NCBI GenBank assembly: GCA_965656715.1 | Contig: CBFHLR010000003.1 | Span: 62,001 to 126,000, forward strand | Length of the DNA: 64,000 bases | Direction of reading: 5' to 3' | DNA from: Coraliomargarita sp965656715 | GTDB lineage: Bacteria; Verrucomicrobiota; Verrucomicrobiia; Opitutales; Coraliomargaritaceae | Shown here: in pieces, positions 1 to 9,932 of the stretch | Layout: every line of letters begins with the position of its first letter | How positions within the stretch are numbered: position 1 is the first letter of the stretch | Made by a program: the position numbers and the translations under genes | Notes under the pieces: model-generated | Database searches by the model: none | The model's input: only the letters and a program-made list of their open reading frames with translations | Told to the model about the DNA's origin: nothing

Positions 1-1
1 G

Positions 2-376
2 GGTGGAATCCCGCCGCTCTCTGGTTTTTGGGCGAAGTTCGCGATGGTGAAGGCAGGCCTTGAGGTGCAGGCTTGGTGGTCGGTGGGCGCAGCCCTGTTG
101 GTGGGGGTGTTGACTTTATATTCGATGACTAAGATTTGGGCGGAGGCTTTTTGGAAGTCGCCGCCTGAAGGGATGCAAGAGCGTCCAGCCGATCCAAAGT
201 TGGGTAGTTTAGCTTACATGGTGCTTCCCATAGCGGTGTTGTCGGTCAGCACTTTGGTGATTGGGCTCTTTGGCGAGCCGTTGTTTCTGTTTGCCGAGCG
301 TGCTGCAGACCAGCTATTGAATCCGCAATCCTATATTGACGCAGTCTTTGCGGTTGAAATGGAGGTTCCAAAATGA
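2..376 (+). CDS. mrpD: Mrp-type Na+/H+ antiporter subunit D, C-terminal part
   Basis: The reading frame is open from the window edge, so only the last 124 residues are present. The first visible residues, GGIPPLSGFWAKF, are the conserved loop of the MrpD/NuoN/NuoM family of membrane proton-translocating subunits. Two further hydrophobic segments follow. MrpD is one of the two large subunits of the hetero-oligomeric Mrp complex, which exports Na+ in exchange for H+. It overlaps mrpE by 4 nt (ATGA), and mrpE, mrpF and mrpG follow in canonical order, so mrpABC should lie just left of the window. MrpA and NuoN are homologous, but the neighbours decide for MrpD. Confidence 0.9.
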   Translation, partial: GGIPPLSGFWAKFAMVKAGLEVQAWWSVGAALLVGVLTLYSMTKIWAEAFWKSPPEGMQERPADPKLGSLAYMVLPIAVLSVSTLVIGLFGEPLFLFAERAADQLLNPQSYIDAVFAVEMEVPK

Positions 377-699
377 TTCGCGTCATCGCTGCCTTAGACC
401 TGTTTGTTTATTTCGCGCTGGATGTCGTTAAGTCGAGCTTTCGTGTGGCTTATGATGTCTTGACGCCGACCCACCGTATGCGCCCGGGGATTGTCAGGGT
501 CGACATTTCAGGTATGACTGAGCGTCAGCTCTTTTTTATGATGAACCTCATTACTATGACTCCGGGGTCGTTGGGCATCGATCTCTCAAAGGATCGCACG
601 AAGCTGTATCTCCATGCCATGTATCTCGACGGTTCTGCCTCTGAGATGGCGCAGTCTTTTGAACAAAGCTACGGAAAGAAGGTGCGACGTGTCTTTTAG
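373..699 (+). CDS. mrpE: Mrp Na+/H+ antiporter subunit E (short form)
   Basis: This small subunit of the Mrp antiporter has 108 residues. The diagnostic stretch is the MTPGSLGIDL segment near residue 60 followed by LYLHAMYL, which matches the LTPGT...vHal core of MnhE/MrpE. The family is usually around 160 residues with extra N-terminal membrane helices. Here only one short hydrophobic N-terminus precedes the core, so it is an abbreviated version; no upstream in-frame extension is possible without entering mrpD. The start ATG overlaps the mrpD stop, which implies translational coupling. Confidence 0.85.
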   Translation: MIRVIAALDLFVYFALDVVKSSFRVAYDVLTPTHRMRPGIVRVDISGMTERQLFFMMNLITMTPGSLGIDLSKDRTKLYLHAMYLDGSASEMAQSFEQSYGKKVRRVF

Positions 700-979
700 T
701 GAGATGGAACTGCCGATGGTGGTGGCTGCTATCTGCTGCACTGTGCTGTGTTTAGCGGCCTTTGTCTGTATGCTTTGCCGCTTCATTAAGGGACCGACCG
801 GCTTTGATCGAGTCGTCGCGCAGGATTTGTTGGGTGGGATTTGTCTCTGCATTATCGTGCTCAATGCAATTTTCTTTAATCAGCAGGTGCTCATGGAGGT
901 CGCGCTTGCCATTGCGGTGGTGAATTTCTTGGCGACGATTGCACTGGCGCGCTATCTTGGAAAGGCAAAGGACATATGA
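689..979 (+). CDS. mrpF: Mrp Na+/H+ antiporter subunit F
   Basis: This is a 96-residue protein with three predicted membrane helices. The motif KGPTGFDRVVAQDLL (about residues 32-46) is the MrpF signature (GPs..DRvvA.D). I chose the GTG at 689 because a purine-rich GGAAAGAAGG lies about 7 nt upstream and it overlaps the end of mrpE; the ATG at 704 is the alternative. The stop overlaps the mrpG start by 4 nt. It is a structural membrane subunit of the Mrp complex. Confidence 0.9.
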   Translation: MSFSEMELPMVVAAICCTVLCLAAFVCMLCRFIKGPTGFDRVVAQDLLGGICLCIIVLNAIFFNQQVLMEVALAIAVVNFLATIALARYLGKAKDI

Positions 980-1317
980 GTTGGGTCGTTGCGATTTTGA
1001 TGATCGTGGGCACCTTTTTCGCTTTCTTGGCGTCTCTGGGTGTGTTGCGCATGCCTGATTTTTATACGCGTATTCATGCGGCGACCAAGGCGGGCGCTTT
1101 TGGGTCGTCGCTCATATTAATTGCTGCAGCGCTGCATTTCGGTAGTTTGCGGGCTTCTGTGATGGCGGTGATGGTTGTTGTTTTCTTCTATTTGACGACG
1201 CCGATTGCCGCGCAGGCATTGAGCGATCGTGCGCACAAGCGAAAAGTTGCGAAATGGGAGGGCACTTGTTTGGATCAACTTGAGAAAGATGAAGACGCGG
1301 CGGAAGTGCAAAAGTAG
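976..1317 (+). CDS. mrpG: Mrp Na+/H+ antiporter subunit G
   Basis: This is a 113-residue protein with three membrane helices. The signature GVLRMPDFYTRIHAATKAG (about residues 22-40) is near-diagnostic for MrpG/MnhG. The hydrophilic C-terminal tail of about 30 residues carries many charged residues. It is the last gene of the mrp operon: the next gene starts 77 nt downstream, with no clear terminator between them, so partial read-through into the second antiporter is possible. Confidence 0.93.
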   Translation: MSWVVAILMIVGTFFAFLASLGVLRMPDFYTRIHAATKAGAFGSSLILIAAALHFGSLRASVMAVMVVVFFYLTTPIAAQALSDRAHKRKVAKWEGTCLDQLEKDEDAAEVQK

Positions 1318-1394
1318 CTCTGACTTGTTAAACAATTCCGATTCTTAATCGAATGAACTTGCCCTAGTGGCTTCTGCCGCTTGGTAAGTAGGGG

Positions 1395-3038
<1,644 letters not shown>

Positions 3039-3059
3039 GGGAGTGCATCTAAGACTTTT

Positions 3060-3094
3060 CAAGACCCCGTGCTTTCGAGCTGGGGTCTTTTTTA
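3060..3094 (+). terminator. rho-independent terminator after the antiporter
   Basis: The arms AAGACCCC (3061-3068) and GGGGTCTT (3082-3089) form an 8-bp stem with a 13-nt loop and are followed by a run of T. It separates the antiporter from the PPK2 gene. Confidence 0.9.
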
Positions 3095-3197
3095 TGGCAC
3101 GATTTGATCTCTTGCTTGTGACAGTCGCTTGTTCGCTTGGGTTGAATTTTTGACTCAGTTGTGTAGCCTGTATGCAAACTCCATCGCTAGCACTACT

Positions 3198-4016
3198 ATG
3201 CCAAAAAAGAAGACTCCCAAAGCCACGAAGAAGCCTGAGAAATTGTGTAAAGAAACCTACGAAGCCGAGCTGGAGCGCTTGCAGGATGAACTCGTGCACC
3301 TCCAGCAGTGGGTCGTGCACAAGGGGCTCCGTGTGGTGGTCATCTTTGAAGGGCGTGATGCGGCGGGTAAGGGCGGCGTCATAAAGCGCATCAGCGAGCG
3401 CGTGAGTCCGCGTGTCTTTCGCACGGTGGCCTTGCCGGCGCCGACTGAGCGCGAGAAGACCCAGCTGTATTTTCAGCGCTACATTCAGCACCTGCCAGCA
3501 GCAGGGGAAGTGATCCTGTTTGACCGCAGTTGGTATAACCGTGCGGGGGTTGAGCGTGTGATGGGCTTTTGCACGGACGAACAATATCAGGATTTCCTGC
3601 GTGTTTGCCCAGGCTTTGAGCGCTGGTTCACGGATCAAGGCATCATTCTGGTCAAATACTGGTTGGATGTGGGCAACAAGGAGCAAGAGAAGCGCTTCAT
3701 GAAGCGAATCACAGATCCGAAGCGTCGTTGGAAGCTGAGCCCTATGGACCTAGAATCGCGCCGCCGTTGGTATGACTACTCAAGGGCGCGCGACGAGATG
3801 TTTGCGGCGACCGACACGACTTGGGCCCCTTGGCATTTGGTAGATTCGAACGATAAGAAGCGAGCCCGTCTCAACTGCATCTCGCATCTACTCAGCCAGA
3901 TTCCCTACGAGCACATGGAGCATCCGGAGATCAAATTGCCCAAGCGTTCGAGGAAGGGTGCTTATGATACCGGGGCATCGGTCGAGAGCCGTAACTGGGT
4001 GCCCAACTTATACTAA
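3198..4016 (+). CDS. ppk2: polyphosphate kinase 2 (PPK2)
   Basis: PPK2 transfers phosphate between polyphosphate and nucleotides in the cytoplasm. The protein has 272 residues, the usual single-domain length. Walker A is FEGRDAAGKGG (about residues 48-58) and Walker B/lid is FDRSWYNRAGVE (about 112-123), both hallmarks of the family; the C-terminus contains MDLESRRRWYDYS, also typical. I cannot assign class I, II or III by eye. The ATG at 3198 gives the normal N-terminus, and the longer TTG frame from 3129 is not supported. It lies 19 nt upstream of a Na+/phosphate symporter, so the pair probably couples phosphate import to polyphosphate/nucleotide balance. Confidence 0.92.
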   Translation: MPKKKTPKATKKPEKLCKETYEAELERLQDELVHLQQWVVHKGLRVVVIFEGRDAAGKGGVIKRISERVSPRVFRTVALPAPTEREKTQLYFQRYIQHLPAAGEVILFDRSWYNRAGVERVMGFCTDEQYQDFLRVCPGFERWFTDQGIILVKYWLDVGNKEQEKRFMKRITDPKRRWKLSPMDLESRRRWYDYSRARDEMFAATDTTWAPWHLVDSNDKKRARLNCISHLLSQIPYEHMEHPEIKLPKRSRKGAYDTGASVESRNWVPNLY

Positions 4017-4035
4017 TGAACCAGTTCATCGTTCT

Positions 4036-5835
4036 ATGCTGAGAGGACTTCGATCGCTTTCGCGTCTGCGCTATGGTCTGACTTTTGTGCTATTGGCTGG
4101 TCTGGTCTTGGTTCTGAGTTCGGTGCTCGGGGCAGAGGAAGGTGCAGACGTCGCGGACGCGGTGGCCAATGAGATCGAGTGGCCGACGGTGTGGATGCAG
4201 TTATTCGGAGGCTTGGCGCTCTTCCTTCTCGGGATGGAGGTGATGTCGGATGCGATCAAAGTGGTCGCAGGAGATGGTCTGCGTGGTTTTTTGCAGCGCA
4301 TGACTGGTAACCGCTTTCTTGGAGCCTTTTCGGGAGCACTCATCACGGGGATCCTCAATTCGTCTTCGGTAACGACGGTCTTAGTGGTTGGTTTTATCAG
4401 CGCGGGGATGATGACCCTGACTCAAGCGATCAGTATCATCATGGGTGCAAACATTGGTAGCACCTTTGCGGCGCAAATTATCGCGTTCAATGTAACGCAG
4501 TATGCGCTGCTACCGGTCGCCCTTGGTTACCTGATGCGCTTCGTATCGGAGAGTGACCATGCACGTAATTACGGTGATACGATTATGGGGCTCGGCTTGA
4601 TCTTCTTCGGGATGGGCTTGATGGGGGCGGCGATGACGCCACTACGGGATTACCAACCCTTCCTCGATTTGATGCTACAGATGGACAAGGTCCTCTATGG
4701 TGTGATGGTGGGCGCTGTATTCACCGCGTTAATACAGTCGTCTGCTGCAACGACAGGTATCGCGATTGCGATGGCAAGTGGTGGACTCATTACTCTGGAA
4801 GCTGGAGTGGCGTTGGCGCTTGGAGCGAATATCGGCACCTGTGTGACGGCAGTGCTGGCGACCATCGGTAAGTCGAGGCCTTCAGTTCGAGCTGCAGTCG
4901 CTCACGTATTGATCAATGTCGTAGGCGTCGCGGCCTGGGTGTGGTTCATTCCGCAGTTCTGTGAAATTATTCGTGCCATCTCGCCAACTGAGCCAGGCTT
5001 GACTGGAGTTGAAAAGCTGAGCGCTGAAGTGCCGCGGCAGATCGCGAATGCGCATACGGTCTTCAATGTGGCCAATACCTTCGTGCTGATTTGGTTCACG
5101 GGACTGATCTCAAAGCTTTGCATGTGGATTGTTCCGGATAAGCCAGAGAAAGTGAAACCGGTGATCGAGCCGAAGTTCTTGGATAAAGAACTGTTGGATA
5201 CGCCAACACTCGCGATGCAACGCGTGCAACTCGAAATCGGGCGCATTCAACATATCATCGATACCATGTTTCGAGACTACGAAGTCACCAGTATGGATGC
5301 AGATATCGATCAGCTACGTGAGATCGCACGGGCTGAGGAGAATGTGAATGTCTTGGGTGAACACATCTTTGGCTACCTCTCTTCGATGCCTCGTGAAAAA
5401 CTTGGCGAGCGTGAGGGGCGGCAGCTCTTACTGCTCATCACGGCGAATAATTACATGCGCAGTTTGGGCGAAGTGCTGAAGACGGACATCATCGATATTA
5501 TTCAGAAAGCCCGGGATGAGGGAGTTGTGCCGAGTGATCGCATGCGATCCTTAATGCGGGATTTGTATGCGACGATCTGGCGGGTGTCGGTTCTGTGCTT
5601 GCAAGCAGTTGCTGACAATGACCCCGTGTTAGCCAAGCAGGTCTTGGAGGCTTCGGAAGAAGTGAAGCGTAATGTGCGTGCAGCTTTGGAGCATCAGGCG
5701 GAACAACTCTCGCCCGACCATCCGGAGCGTCTGGCAATCTTCCGCGTCGAAATGGAGTTTATCGACAATATGAAGCGTATCTACGACCAGGCCAAACGGG
5801 TCGCGAAGATGCAGCTGAGTCTGGCAAAGTCGTGA
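4036..5835 (+). CDS. Na+/phosphate cotransporter with PhoU-like tail
   Basis: This 599-residue NptA/PNaS-type symporter imports phosphate with Na+. A signal-like N-terminal helix is followed by two inverted transport repeats, each carrying the family motifs: NSSSVTT and GANIGST in the first, QSSAATT and GANIGTC in the second. From about residue 395 the protein is soluble and helical, as in the PhoU-like regulatory tail of bacterial Na/Pi cotransporters. I chose the ATG at 4036, just after ppk2; the longer GTG frame overlaps ppk2. It ends 35 nt before a REP-like element. Confidence 0.9.
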   Translation: MLRGLRSLSRLRYGLTFVLLAGLVLVLSSVLGAEEGADVADAVANEIEWPTVWMQLFGGLALFLLGMEVMSDAIKVVAGDGLRGFLQRMTGNRFLGAFSGALITGILNSSSVTTVLVVGFISAGMMTLTQAISIIMGANIGSTFAAQIIAFNVTQYALLPVALGYLMRFVSESDHARNYGDTIMGLGLIFFGMGLMGAAMTPLRDYQPFLDLMLQMDKVLYGVMVGAVFTALIQSSAATTGIAIAMASGGLITLEAGVALALGANIGTCVTAVLATIGKSRPSVRAAVAHVLINVVGVAAWVWFIPQFCEIIRAISPTEPGLTGVEKLSAEVPRQIANAHTVFNVANTFVLIWFTGLISKLCMWIVPDKPEKVKPVIEPKFLDKELLDTPTLAMQRVQLEIGRIQHIIDTMFRDYEVTSMDADIDQLREIARAEENVNVLGEHIFGYLSSMPREKLGEREGRQLLLLITANNYMRSLGEVLKTDIIDIIQKARDEGVVPSDRMRSLMRDLYATIWRVSVLCLQAVADNDPVLAKQVLEASEEVKRNVRAALEHQAEQLSPDHPERLAIFRVEMEFIDNMKRIYDQAKRVAKMQLSLAKS

Positions 5836-5870
5836 GCATCATATTATCTACATTTGATCAGAAGCCCATC

Positions 5871-5962
5871 GTAGCGTGCCGCTTCAGCAAACGCTCTCTT
5901 GTCTGCTCGTATAGCCAAACGCGCTTATGCTCGATAAAGCGCTTGCTAAAGCGGCGCGCTAC
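5871..5962. repeat. REP-like element 1 (GTAGCG type)
   Basis: The left arm 5871-5895 and right arm 5938-5962 are inverted copies with about 22 of 25 bases matching. The left end is GTAGCG and the right end is CGCTAC. It sits between the convergent symporter and DCC genes. A close relative lies at 21391-21466. Confidence 0.85.
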
Positions 5963-5995
5963 GAGGCGAGGGACAGCAGTCTCTACGGTATACGA

Positions 5996-6403
5996 CTAGC
6001 GCAACATTCGCTGCTTGATGAGCTCTGCGTTGGTAAGATCGCAGCGGGCGCTTTTGAAGATCCGATGGCGGTTGTGCACGACGCGATTGTAGCACCAGTC
6101 ACGGATACAACGTGGCACCCAGAGTGCGATGTGTGCGAGATATTTCATGCGGCTGCCGCTGTCGATGAGTGCACGCAACACCGCCCCCGATCGCTCATAG
6201 AGTAGGCTATCGCTTCCGCGCAGATAGACGACCGTTGATATCGTGAGGCGCAGCTCTTCGGGCAGGAGTTTAACCGCTGTTTCGCCCTGCAGCGGGGCGA
6301 ATTGAAGCCGACCATTGCGATCATGACGGATCAGGAACTCTACCGACCAATTACACAGTCCGCAGTGCCCATCATAAAATAGGATATGCCGATGCTCGCT
6401 CAC
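5996..6403 (-). CDS. DCC-family thiol-disulfide oxidoreductase-like protein
   Basis: This is a 135-residue protein of the DUF393/YuxK family. The motif FYDGHCGLCNW (about residues 9-19) contains the DxxCxxC dithiol that names the DCC group, which has a thioredoxin-like fold; RFAPLQGE-type and C-terminal arginine-rich segments fit. The specific substrate is unknown. The start is GTG at 6403, with a GGA-rich stretch just upstream; no in-frame ATG lies nearby. It is convergent with the phosphate symporter and divergent from the ArsR-methyltransferase. Confidence 0.85.
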   Translation of the reverse strand: MSEHRHILFYDGHCGLCNWSVEFLIRHDRNGRLQFAPLQGETAVKLLPEELRLTISTVVYLRGSDSLLYERSGAVLRALIDSGSRMKYLAHIALWVPRCIRDWCYNRVVHNRHRIFKSARCDLTNAELIKQRMLR

Positions 6404-6500
6404 TCCGTTCCATCATACTGCAAAGCCCCGATTTGTCCAGTTGGGCTAGGTTAAAGTCTCAGTTCTTGGGGATCTCGTGATTTTGAACTTGAGGTATATC

Positions 6501-6584
6501 GTAGGGCCTTTGCTGGCAAAGTGCCGCCTCATGGACGACCGCCTTGAGCCAGTGCCTGCGGCATCGTGCAATCACGAGCCCTAC
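6501..6584. repeat. REP-like element 2 (GTAGGG type, two hairpins)
   Basis: It opens with GTAGGG and closes with CCCTAC. Inside are two hairpins: GGCCTTTGC/GCAAAGTGCC near 6505-6525, and GGCATCGTG/CACGAGCC near 6560-6580. The element at 58837-58911 has almost the same first hairpin. Confidence 0.85.
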
Positions 6585-6651
6585 ATTGCTTGTCTGTCGT
6601 TTAGATAAATGACTCGCCAAGCTGCGTTGAGGTCTGCTTTTTTGTCATCAG

Positions 6652-7584
6652 ATGGCTGACTCTTGGGAAATCCTCAAATTACTCGCGGACTCAACACGTG
6701 TTCGTATCCTCTCACTTCTGGCAAAGGAGGAGCTTTCGGTGGCCGAGCTGCAGGAGGTCTTGGACATGGGCCAGTCGCGGATTTCATCGCATTTGAGCCT
6801 GCTCCGTCAGGGAGAACTCGTGCATGATCGCCGCGAGGGGAAGAAGACCTTTTACGGGCTGAATGGAGCTGCGGATTCCAACGGCGCGGCGCTTTTGTCC
6901 GCTGCTTGTCGTGCAGTAGAGTCGACTGATCAAATCGCGGAGGACACCGCCAATCTCAAACGTATTTTGGAGAAGCGTAAGCGTAAGGCAGAAGAGTATT
7001 TCAACTCGGTTGCAGGACGCCTTGGGAAAAACTACTGCCCCGGGCGTAGCTGGGAGGCGATAGGCCACTTCTTACTGCACCTGACGCCAAAAATTACCAT
7101 TGCCGACCTCGGTGCTGGTGAGGGCCTCATGTCGCAGATGCTGGCGCGTCGTGCTGAGAAAATTATCTGCGTCGATAATTCACCCAAGATGGTCGAGTTC
7201 GGTAGTGAGCTGGCGAAGAGGAACGGCTTTACCAATTTGAGTTACAAGCTCGGGGATATCGAAGACGTTCCGCTCAAGGATGCTTCGGTTGACTTGGCAT
7301 TGCTCAGTCAGGCCTTGCACCATGCGCCACACCCGGAGCAGGCGGTGACGGAAGCCTTCCGAATCCTAAAGCCCGGCGGACAGTTGATCATTCTGGATCT
7401 GTTAGAGCACCAGTTCGAAAAGGCACACGACCTGTATGCCGATGTCTGGCTCGGGTTCTCCGAGAACAAACTCTATCAACTTTTAAAGCAGGCAGGCTTC
7501 CGGAAGATCGAAGTCAACGTCGTCGCCAAAGAAGAGGTGGAACCGTTCTTTGAGACGGTGCTGGCCTCAGGACAGAAGTCCTGA
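6652..7584 (+). CDS. ArsR-family regulator fused to SAM-dependent methyltransferase
   Basis: The 310-residue protein has two domains. Residues 1-90 form an ArsR winged helix (LADSTRVRILSLL, then recognition helix QSRISSHLSLLR). Residues about 130-300 form a class I methyltransferase with motif I DLGAGEG, acidic motif II CVDNS, and the LSQALHHAPHP and LKPGGQL segments of the UbiE-like group. Such fusions are widespread; the effector (metal, SAM or SAH) and methyl acceptor are unknown. There is no ArsR metal-binding CxC in the HTH, which argues against simple metal sensing. It starts at ATG 6652 and stands alone. A perfect 8-bp hairpin (7566-7585) overlaps its stop codon. Confidence 0.88.
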   Translation: MADSWEILKLLADSTRVRILSLLAKEELSVAELQEVLDMGQSRISSHLSLLRQGELVHDRREGKKTFYGLNGAADSNGAALLSAACRAVESTDQIAEDTANLKRILEKRKRKAEEYFNSVAGRLGKNYCPGRSWEAIGHFLLHLTPKITIADLGAGEGLMSQMLARRAEKIICVDNSPKMVEFGSELAKRNGFTNLSYKLGDIEDVPLKDASVDLALLSQALHHAPHPEQAVTEAFRILKPGGQLIILDLLEHQFEKAHDLYADVWLGFSENKLYQLLKQAGFRKIEVNVVAKEEVEPFFETVLASGQKS

Positions 7585-7585
7585 G

Positions 7586-7717
7586 GGAACGTCGAACGTT
7601 GAACATCGAAAGTCCAATGGTGAAAGAACGCCTTTGCGGCGAGTTGGAGGGAATCAAAGCTAATCCGATGAAAAGCACTTCGAAGTTCAGCGTTCGATGT
7701 TGGACGTTCGACGTTCC
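7586..7717. repeat. heptad-word inverted repeat (GAAC type), copy 1
   Basis: The left arm 7586-7610 and right arm 7693-7717 match in inverted orientation at about 23 of 25 bases. Each arm is built of 7-nt steps around the word GAAC. It fills the space between the convergent ArsR-methyltransferase and carboxynorspermidine synthase genes. A second copy is at 25891-25993. Confidence 0.85.
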
Positions 7718-7727
7718 GATCCGTCGA

Positions 7728-8930
7728 CTAGCTTTCAGCTAGCGGCAGATCAATCACATGCCATGGCAAGCCGCGTTGGTTGAGTTCTTCCATGAATGGA
7801 TCCGGATCGCGTTGCTCCATATTCCAGACGCCGGGCTCTTTCCAGAGGTCGCGCAGAATCATTTGGGCGCCGATCATTGCTGGCACGCCAGTGGTGTAGC
7901 TGATTGCTTGGCTGGTGACTTCCTTGTAGCACTCTTGGTGGTCACAGCTGTTGTAGATAAAAATGCGCTTCTTCTTGCCGTCCTTGGTGCCGACGATGTC
8001 GCAGCCGATACAAGTCTTGCCCTTGGTGCGCGGGCCGAGGCTCGCAGGATCGGGAAGCACAGCCTTGAGGAATTCGATGGGTTGGACTTGCTGGCCTTTG
8101 AAGTCGATTGGCTCGATGGAGGTCATGCCGACATTTTCGAGCACGCGCAGGTGCGTCAGATACTTTTCGGAAAAGGTCATCCAAAAACGGATACGCTTGA
8201 GGCCCTTGATATTTTGGCAGAGCGATTCCATTTCCTCGTGATAGAGGAGGTAGGCGTCTTGTTCGCCTACGACCGGGAAGTCGTAGACTTGGTGCACACT
8301 CATTGGGGCGACTTCTTTCCATTCGCCTTCTTCCCAGTAGCGTCCGTTTTGAGTGATCTCACGGATGTTGATTTCCGGGTTGAAGTTGGTGGCAAAGTGG
8401 TGGCCGTGGTCACCGGCGTTGGCATCGAGAATATCGATGGTTTCGATTTCGTCGAACAGGTGCTTTTGTGCGTAGGCACAGAAGACGTTGGTCACGCCGG
8501 GGTCGAAGCCGGAGCCAAGTAGGGCGGTGAGGCCTGCTTCCTTGAAGCGGTCTTGGTAGGCCCATTGCCATTTGTATTCGAACTTCGCTTCGTTGGGTGG
8601 CTCGTAGTTGGCGGTGTCGAGGTAGTGCACGCCCGCTGCGAGGCAGGCATCCATGAGTGGCAAATCCTGATAGGGCAGGGCCACGTTGATCACGAGCTCC
8701 GGCGCTTCAGTTTGGAGAAAGGCGGTCGTCGCTTCGACATCGTCCGCATCCAGTGCCGCGGTGCCAATCGTGCGACCAGTCTTTTCGGCCACGTCGGCTG
8801 CGATGGCATCGCACTTGGAAACCGTGCGCGAGGCCAATACGATGTCGTCAAAAATCTCCGGTAGTTGGGCGCATTTGTGGGCAACCACATTACCAACTCC
8901 ACCTGCTCCAATAATGATCACTTTTGCCAT
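7728..8930 (-). CDS. carboxynorspermidine synthase (saccharopine dehydrogenase family)
   Basis: This 400-residue NADPH-dependent enzyme condenses aspartate semialdehyde with a diamine to form carboxy(nor)spermidine in the alternative polyamine pathway. The N-terminal Rossmann motif is IIGAGGVGNVV (about residues 5-15); the family-specific segments GSGFDPGVTNVFCAYA, DANAGDHGHHFATNF and YNSCDHQECYKEV are present. The length is typical. Saccharopine reductase is the general family, but the whole-length match is to the carboxynorspermidine type. I chose ATG 8930 so that the Rossmann strand starts at residue 2. The partner decarboxylase (nspC) is not in this window. Confidence 0.85.
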   Translation of the reverse strand: MAKVIIIGAGGVGNVVAHKCAQLPEIFDDIVLASRTVSKCDAIAADVAEKTGRTIGTAALDADDVEATTAFLQTEAPELVINVALPYQDLPLMDACLAAGVHYLDTANYEPPNEAKFEYKWQWAYQDRFKEAGLTALLGSGFDPGVTNVFCAYAQKHLFDEIETIDILDANAGDHGHHFATNFNPEINIREITQNGRYWEEGEWKEVAPMSVHQVYDFPVVGEQDAYLLYHEEMESLCQNIKGLKRIRFWMTFSEKYLTHLRVLENVGMTSIEPIDFKGQQVQPIEFLKAVLPDPASLGPRTKGKTCIGCDIVGTKDGKKKRIFIYNSCDHQECYKEVTSQAISYTTGVPAMIGAQMILRDLWKEPGVWNMEQRDPDPFMEELNQRGLPWHVIDLPLAES

Positions 8931-8979
8931 GCGCTCACTTAATGCGCAGCGGGATTCTGGCATCAAGTTTAATTTCGTC

Positions 8980-9002
8980 GTAGCACAGGCATCTTGCCTG
9001 TG
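8980..9002. repeat. REP-like element 3 (single GTAG hairpin)
   Basis: A GTAG foot (8980-8983) is followed by an 8-bp stem CACAGGCA/TGCCTGTG with a 3-nt loop. The same 23-nt unit recurs identically at 21339-21361, and related hairpins are at 13045-13068 and 28238-28261. Confidence 0.85.
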
Positions 9003-9048
9003 TCTCAGGTTTCAAGTGTCAGCTTTCAGCCTTTCCTTTAGGCCCAAC

Positions 9049-9077
9049 TTGACAGTGCCTGCGAATTCACAAACTCT
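9049..9077 (+). promoter_or_regulatory. possible sufT promoter
   Basis: A consensus -35 hexamer TTGACA (9049-9054) is followed, after 17 nt, by a weak -10 AACTCT. Initiation about 7 nt later would fall at the sufT ATG (9084), giving a leaderless or near-leaderless transcript. The poor -10 keeps this tentative. Confidence 0.35.
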
Positions 9078-9083
9078 GCGCGC

Positions 9084-9650
9084 ATGAGTTTAAACGAAGA
9101 ACTGACCCTCGCTCGTGAAACCAAGGCGACCATCATTCCTCAGGGCGATGAGGTGGTGCTTGAAGCGGGCACACGTGCTATTATTTCCCAGGCCCTTGGT
9201 GGCACCGTCACCATTCGCACCGATTCCGGTTTGTATCGCGTCGCCAGTAAGGACTGGGATGCGCTGGGTGCTGCCGCTGAAGCGGAGTTGAAAGCCGCTG
9301 CGGAAGCCGCACAGCAGGAGCAGGGCGACGAGCCGTTCAGCGAAGAGCAAGTCTGGGAGGCAATGAAGGGCTGTTATGATCCGGAGATTCCGGTTAACAT
9401 TGTCGATCTTGGCCTGATCTACGACCTCAGTATCGCGGAGCCGGATGCCGATGGAAAGCACGCGATCATGGTGAAGATGACGCTCACTGCGCAGGGCTGC
9501 GGAATGGGCCCGGTCATTGCCGACGATGCAAAGCAACGTATCGAGGCGCTTTCAGGTGTCTCCGGCGCGCAAGTCGACATTGTTTGGGATCCACCGTGGA
9601 CGCCGCACATGATTTCCGAGGCCGGCAAACAGAAGCTCGGCTTGGAGTAA
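9084..9650 (+). CDS. sufT: SufT-like Fe-S cluster assembly protein (DUF59/MIP18)
   Basis: The protein has 188 residues. Residues 1-75 form the SufT-specific N-terminal part (VVLEAGTRAIISQALGGTVTI), then an Ala/Glu-rich linker, then the DUF59 domain from about residue 88: DPEIPVNIVDLGLIYD and TLTAQGCGMGPVIADD with the conserved Cys. SufT-type proteins act as accessory maturation factors for [4Fe-4S] enzymes. It stands alone here; the rest of the suf operon must be elsewhere. Its promoter region contains REP-like element 3. Confidence 0.9.
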   Translation: MSLNEELTLARETKATIIPQGDEVVLEAGTRAIISQALGGTVTIRTDSGLYRVASKDWDALGAAAEAELKAAAEAAQQEQGDEPFSEEQVWEAMKGCYDPEIPVNIVDLGLIYDLSIAEPDADGKHAIMVKMTLTAQGCGMGPVIADDAKQRIEALSGVSGAQVDIVWDPPWTPHMISEAGKQKLGLE

Positions 9651-9661
9651 GCAAGACTTTC

Positions 9662-9690
9662 GAAGGCGCGACGAGTTCGCGCCTTCTTTG
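9662..9690 (+). terminator. hairpin terminator after sufT
   Basis: The arms GAAGGCGCG (9662-9670) and CGCGCCTTC (9678-9686) form a perfect 9-bp stem. The T tract is short (TTTG), so efficiency is uncertain. Confidence 0.6.
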
Positions 9691-9882
9691 CGCCCACCAG
9701 TTGGTCGGTTGTATCCTTTGCGGGCAACTTTCATATGGCTTGATTATTTGTGGGACGAAATGGCTCTGTCGGGCGGGGCTGTCTCTGTTTGGAGCACGAG
9801 GTGTGTCAATTTGGCGCGTTTCGTGTTTTGAGGTGATTTTGTAAGCTGTTGACTATCAGTGTGAATGTTTCGTTTGGGAAGT

Positions 9883-9898
9883 TGGCATTCGGCATGCA
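9883..9898 (+). promoter_or_regulatory. candidate sigma-54 promoter of the hsp20 pair
   Basis: TGGCAT-N5-ATGCA places GG and GC exactly 10 nt apart, as required for -24/-12 recognition (consensus TGGCAC-N5-TTGCA). The predicted start near 9909 would leave a leader of about 24 nt before the first hsp20, which contains AAAGGAAA. No CIRCE or ROSE-type element was recognised. An upstream enhancer site was not identified. Confidence 0.4.
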
Positions 9899-9932
9899 AC
9901 TATAGAGGCGAACTTAAACCAAAGGAAACACA

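Noticed and set aside
3129..3197. N-terminal extension of PPK2 from a TTG codon
   Set aside because: The extension reads as promoter-like non-coding sequence, and the ATG at 3198 starts the family-typical basic N-terminus.
6501..6584. Structured riboswitch for the ArsR-methyltransferase
   Set aside because: The two-hairpin element before the gene recurs at 58837-58911 beside unrelated mscS, so it is a dispersed repeat rather than a gene-specific leader.
7586..7717. CRISPR-like interpretation of the GAAC word array
   Set aside because: Units are 7 nt, have no unique spacers of constant length, are folded as an inverted repeat, and no cas gene is nearby.
9584..9844. Small plus-strand ORF after sufT
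   Set aside because: It overlaps the sufT 3' end in another frame and runs through the sufT terminator. It has no ribosome-binding site or recognisable domain.
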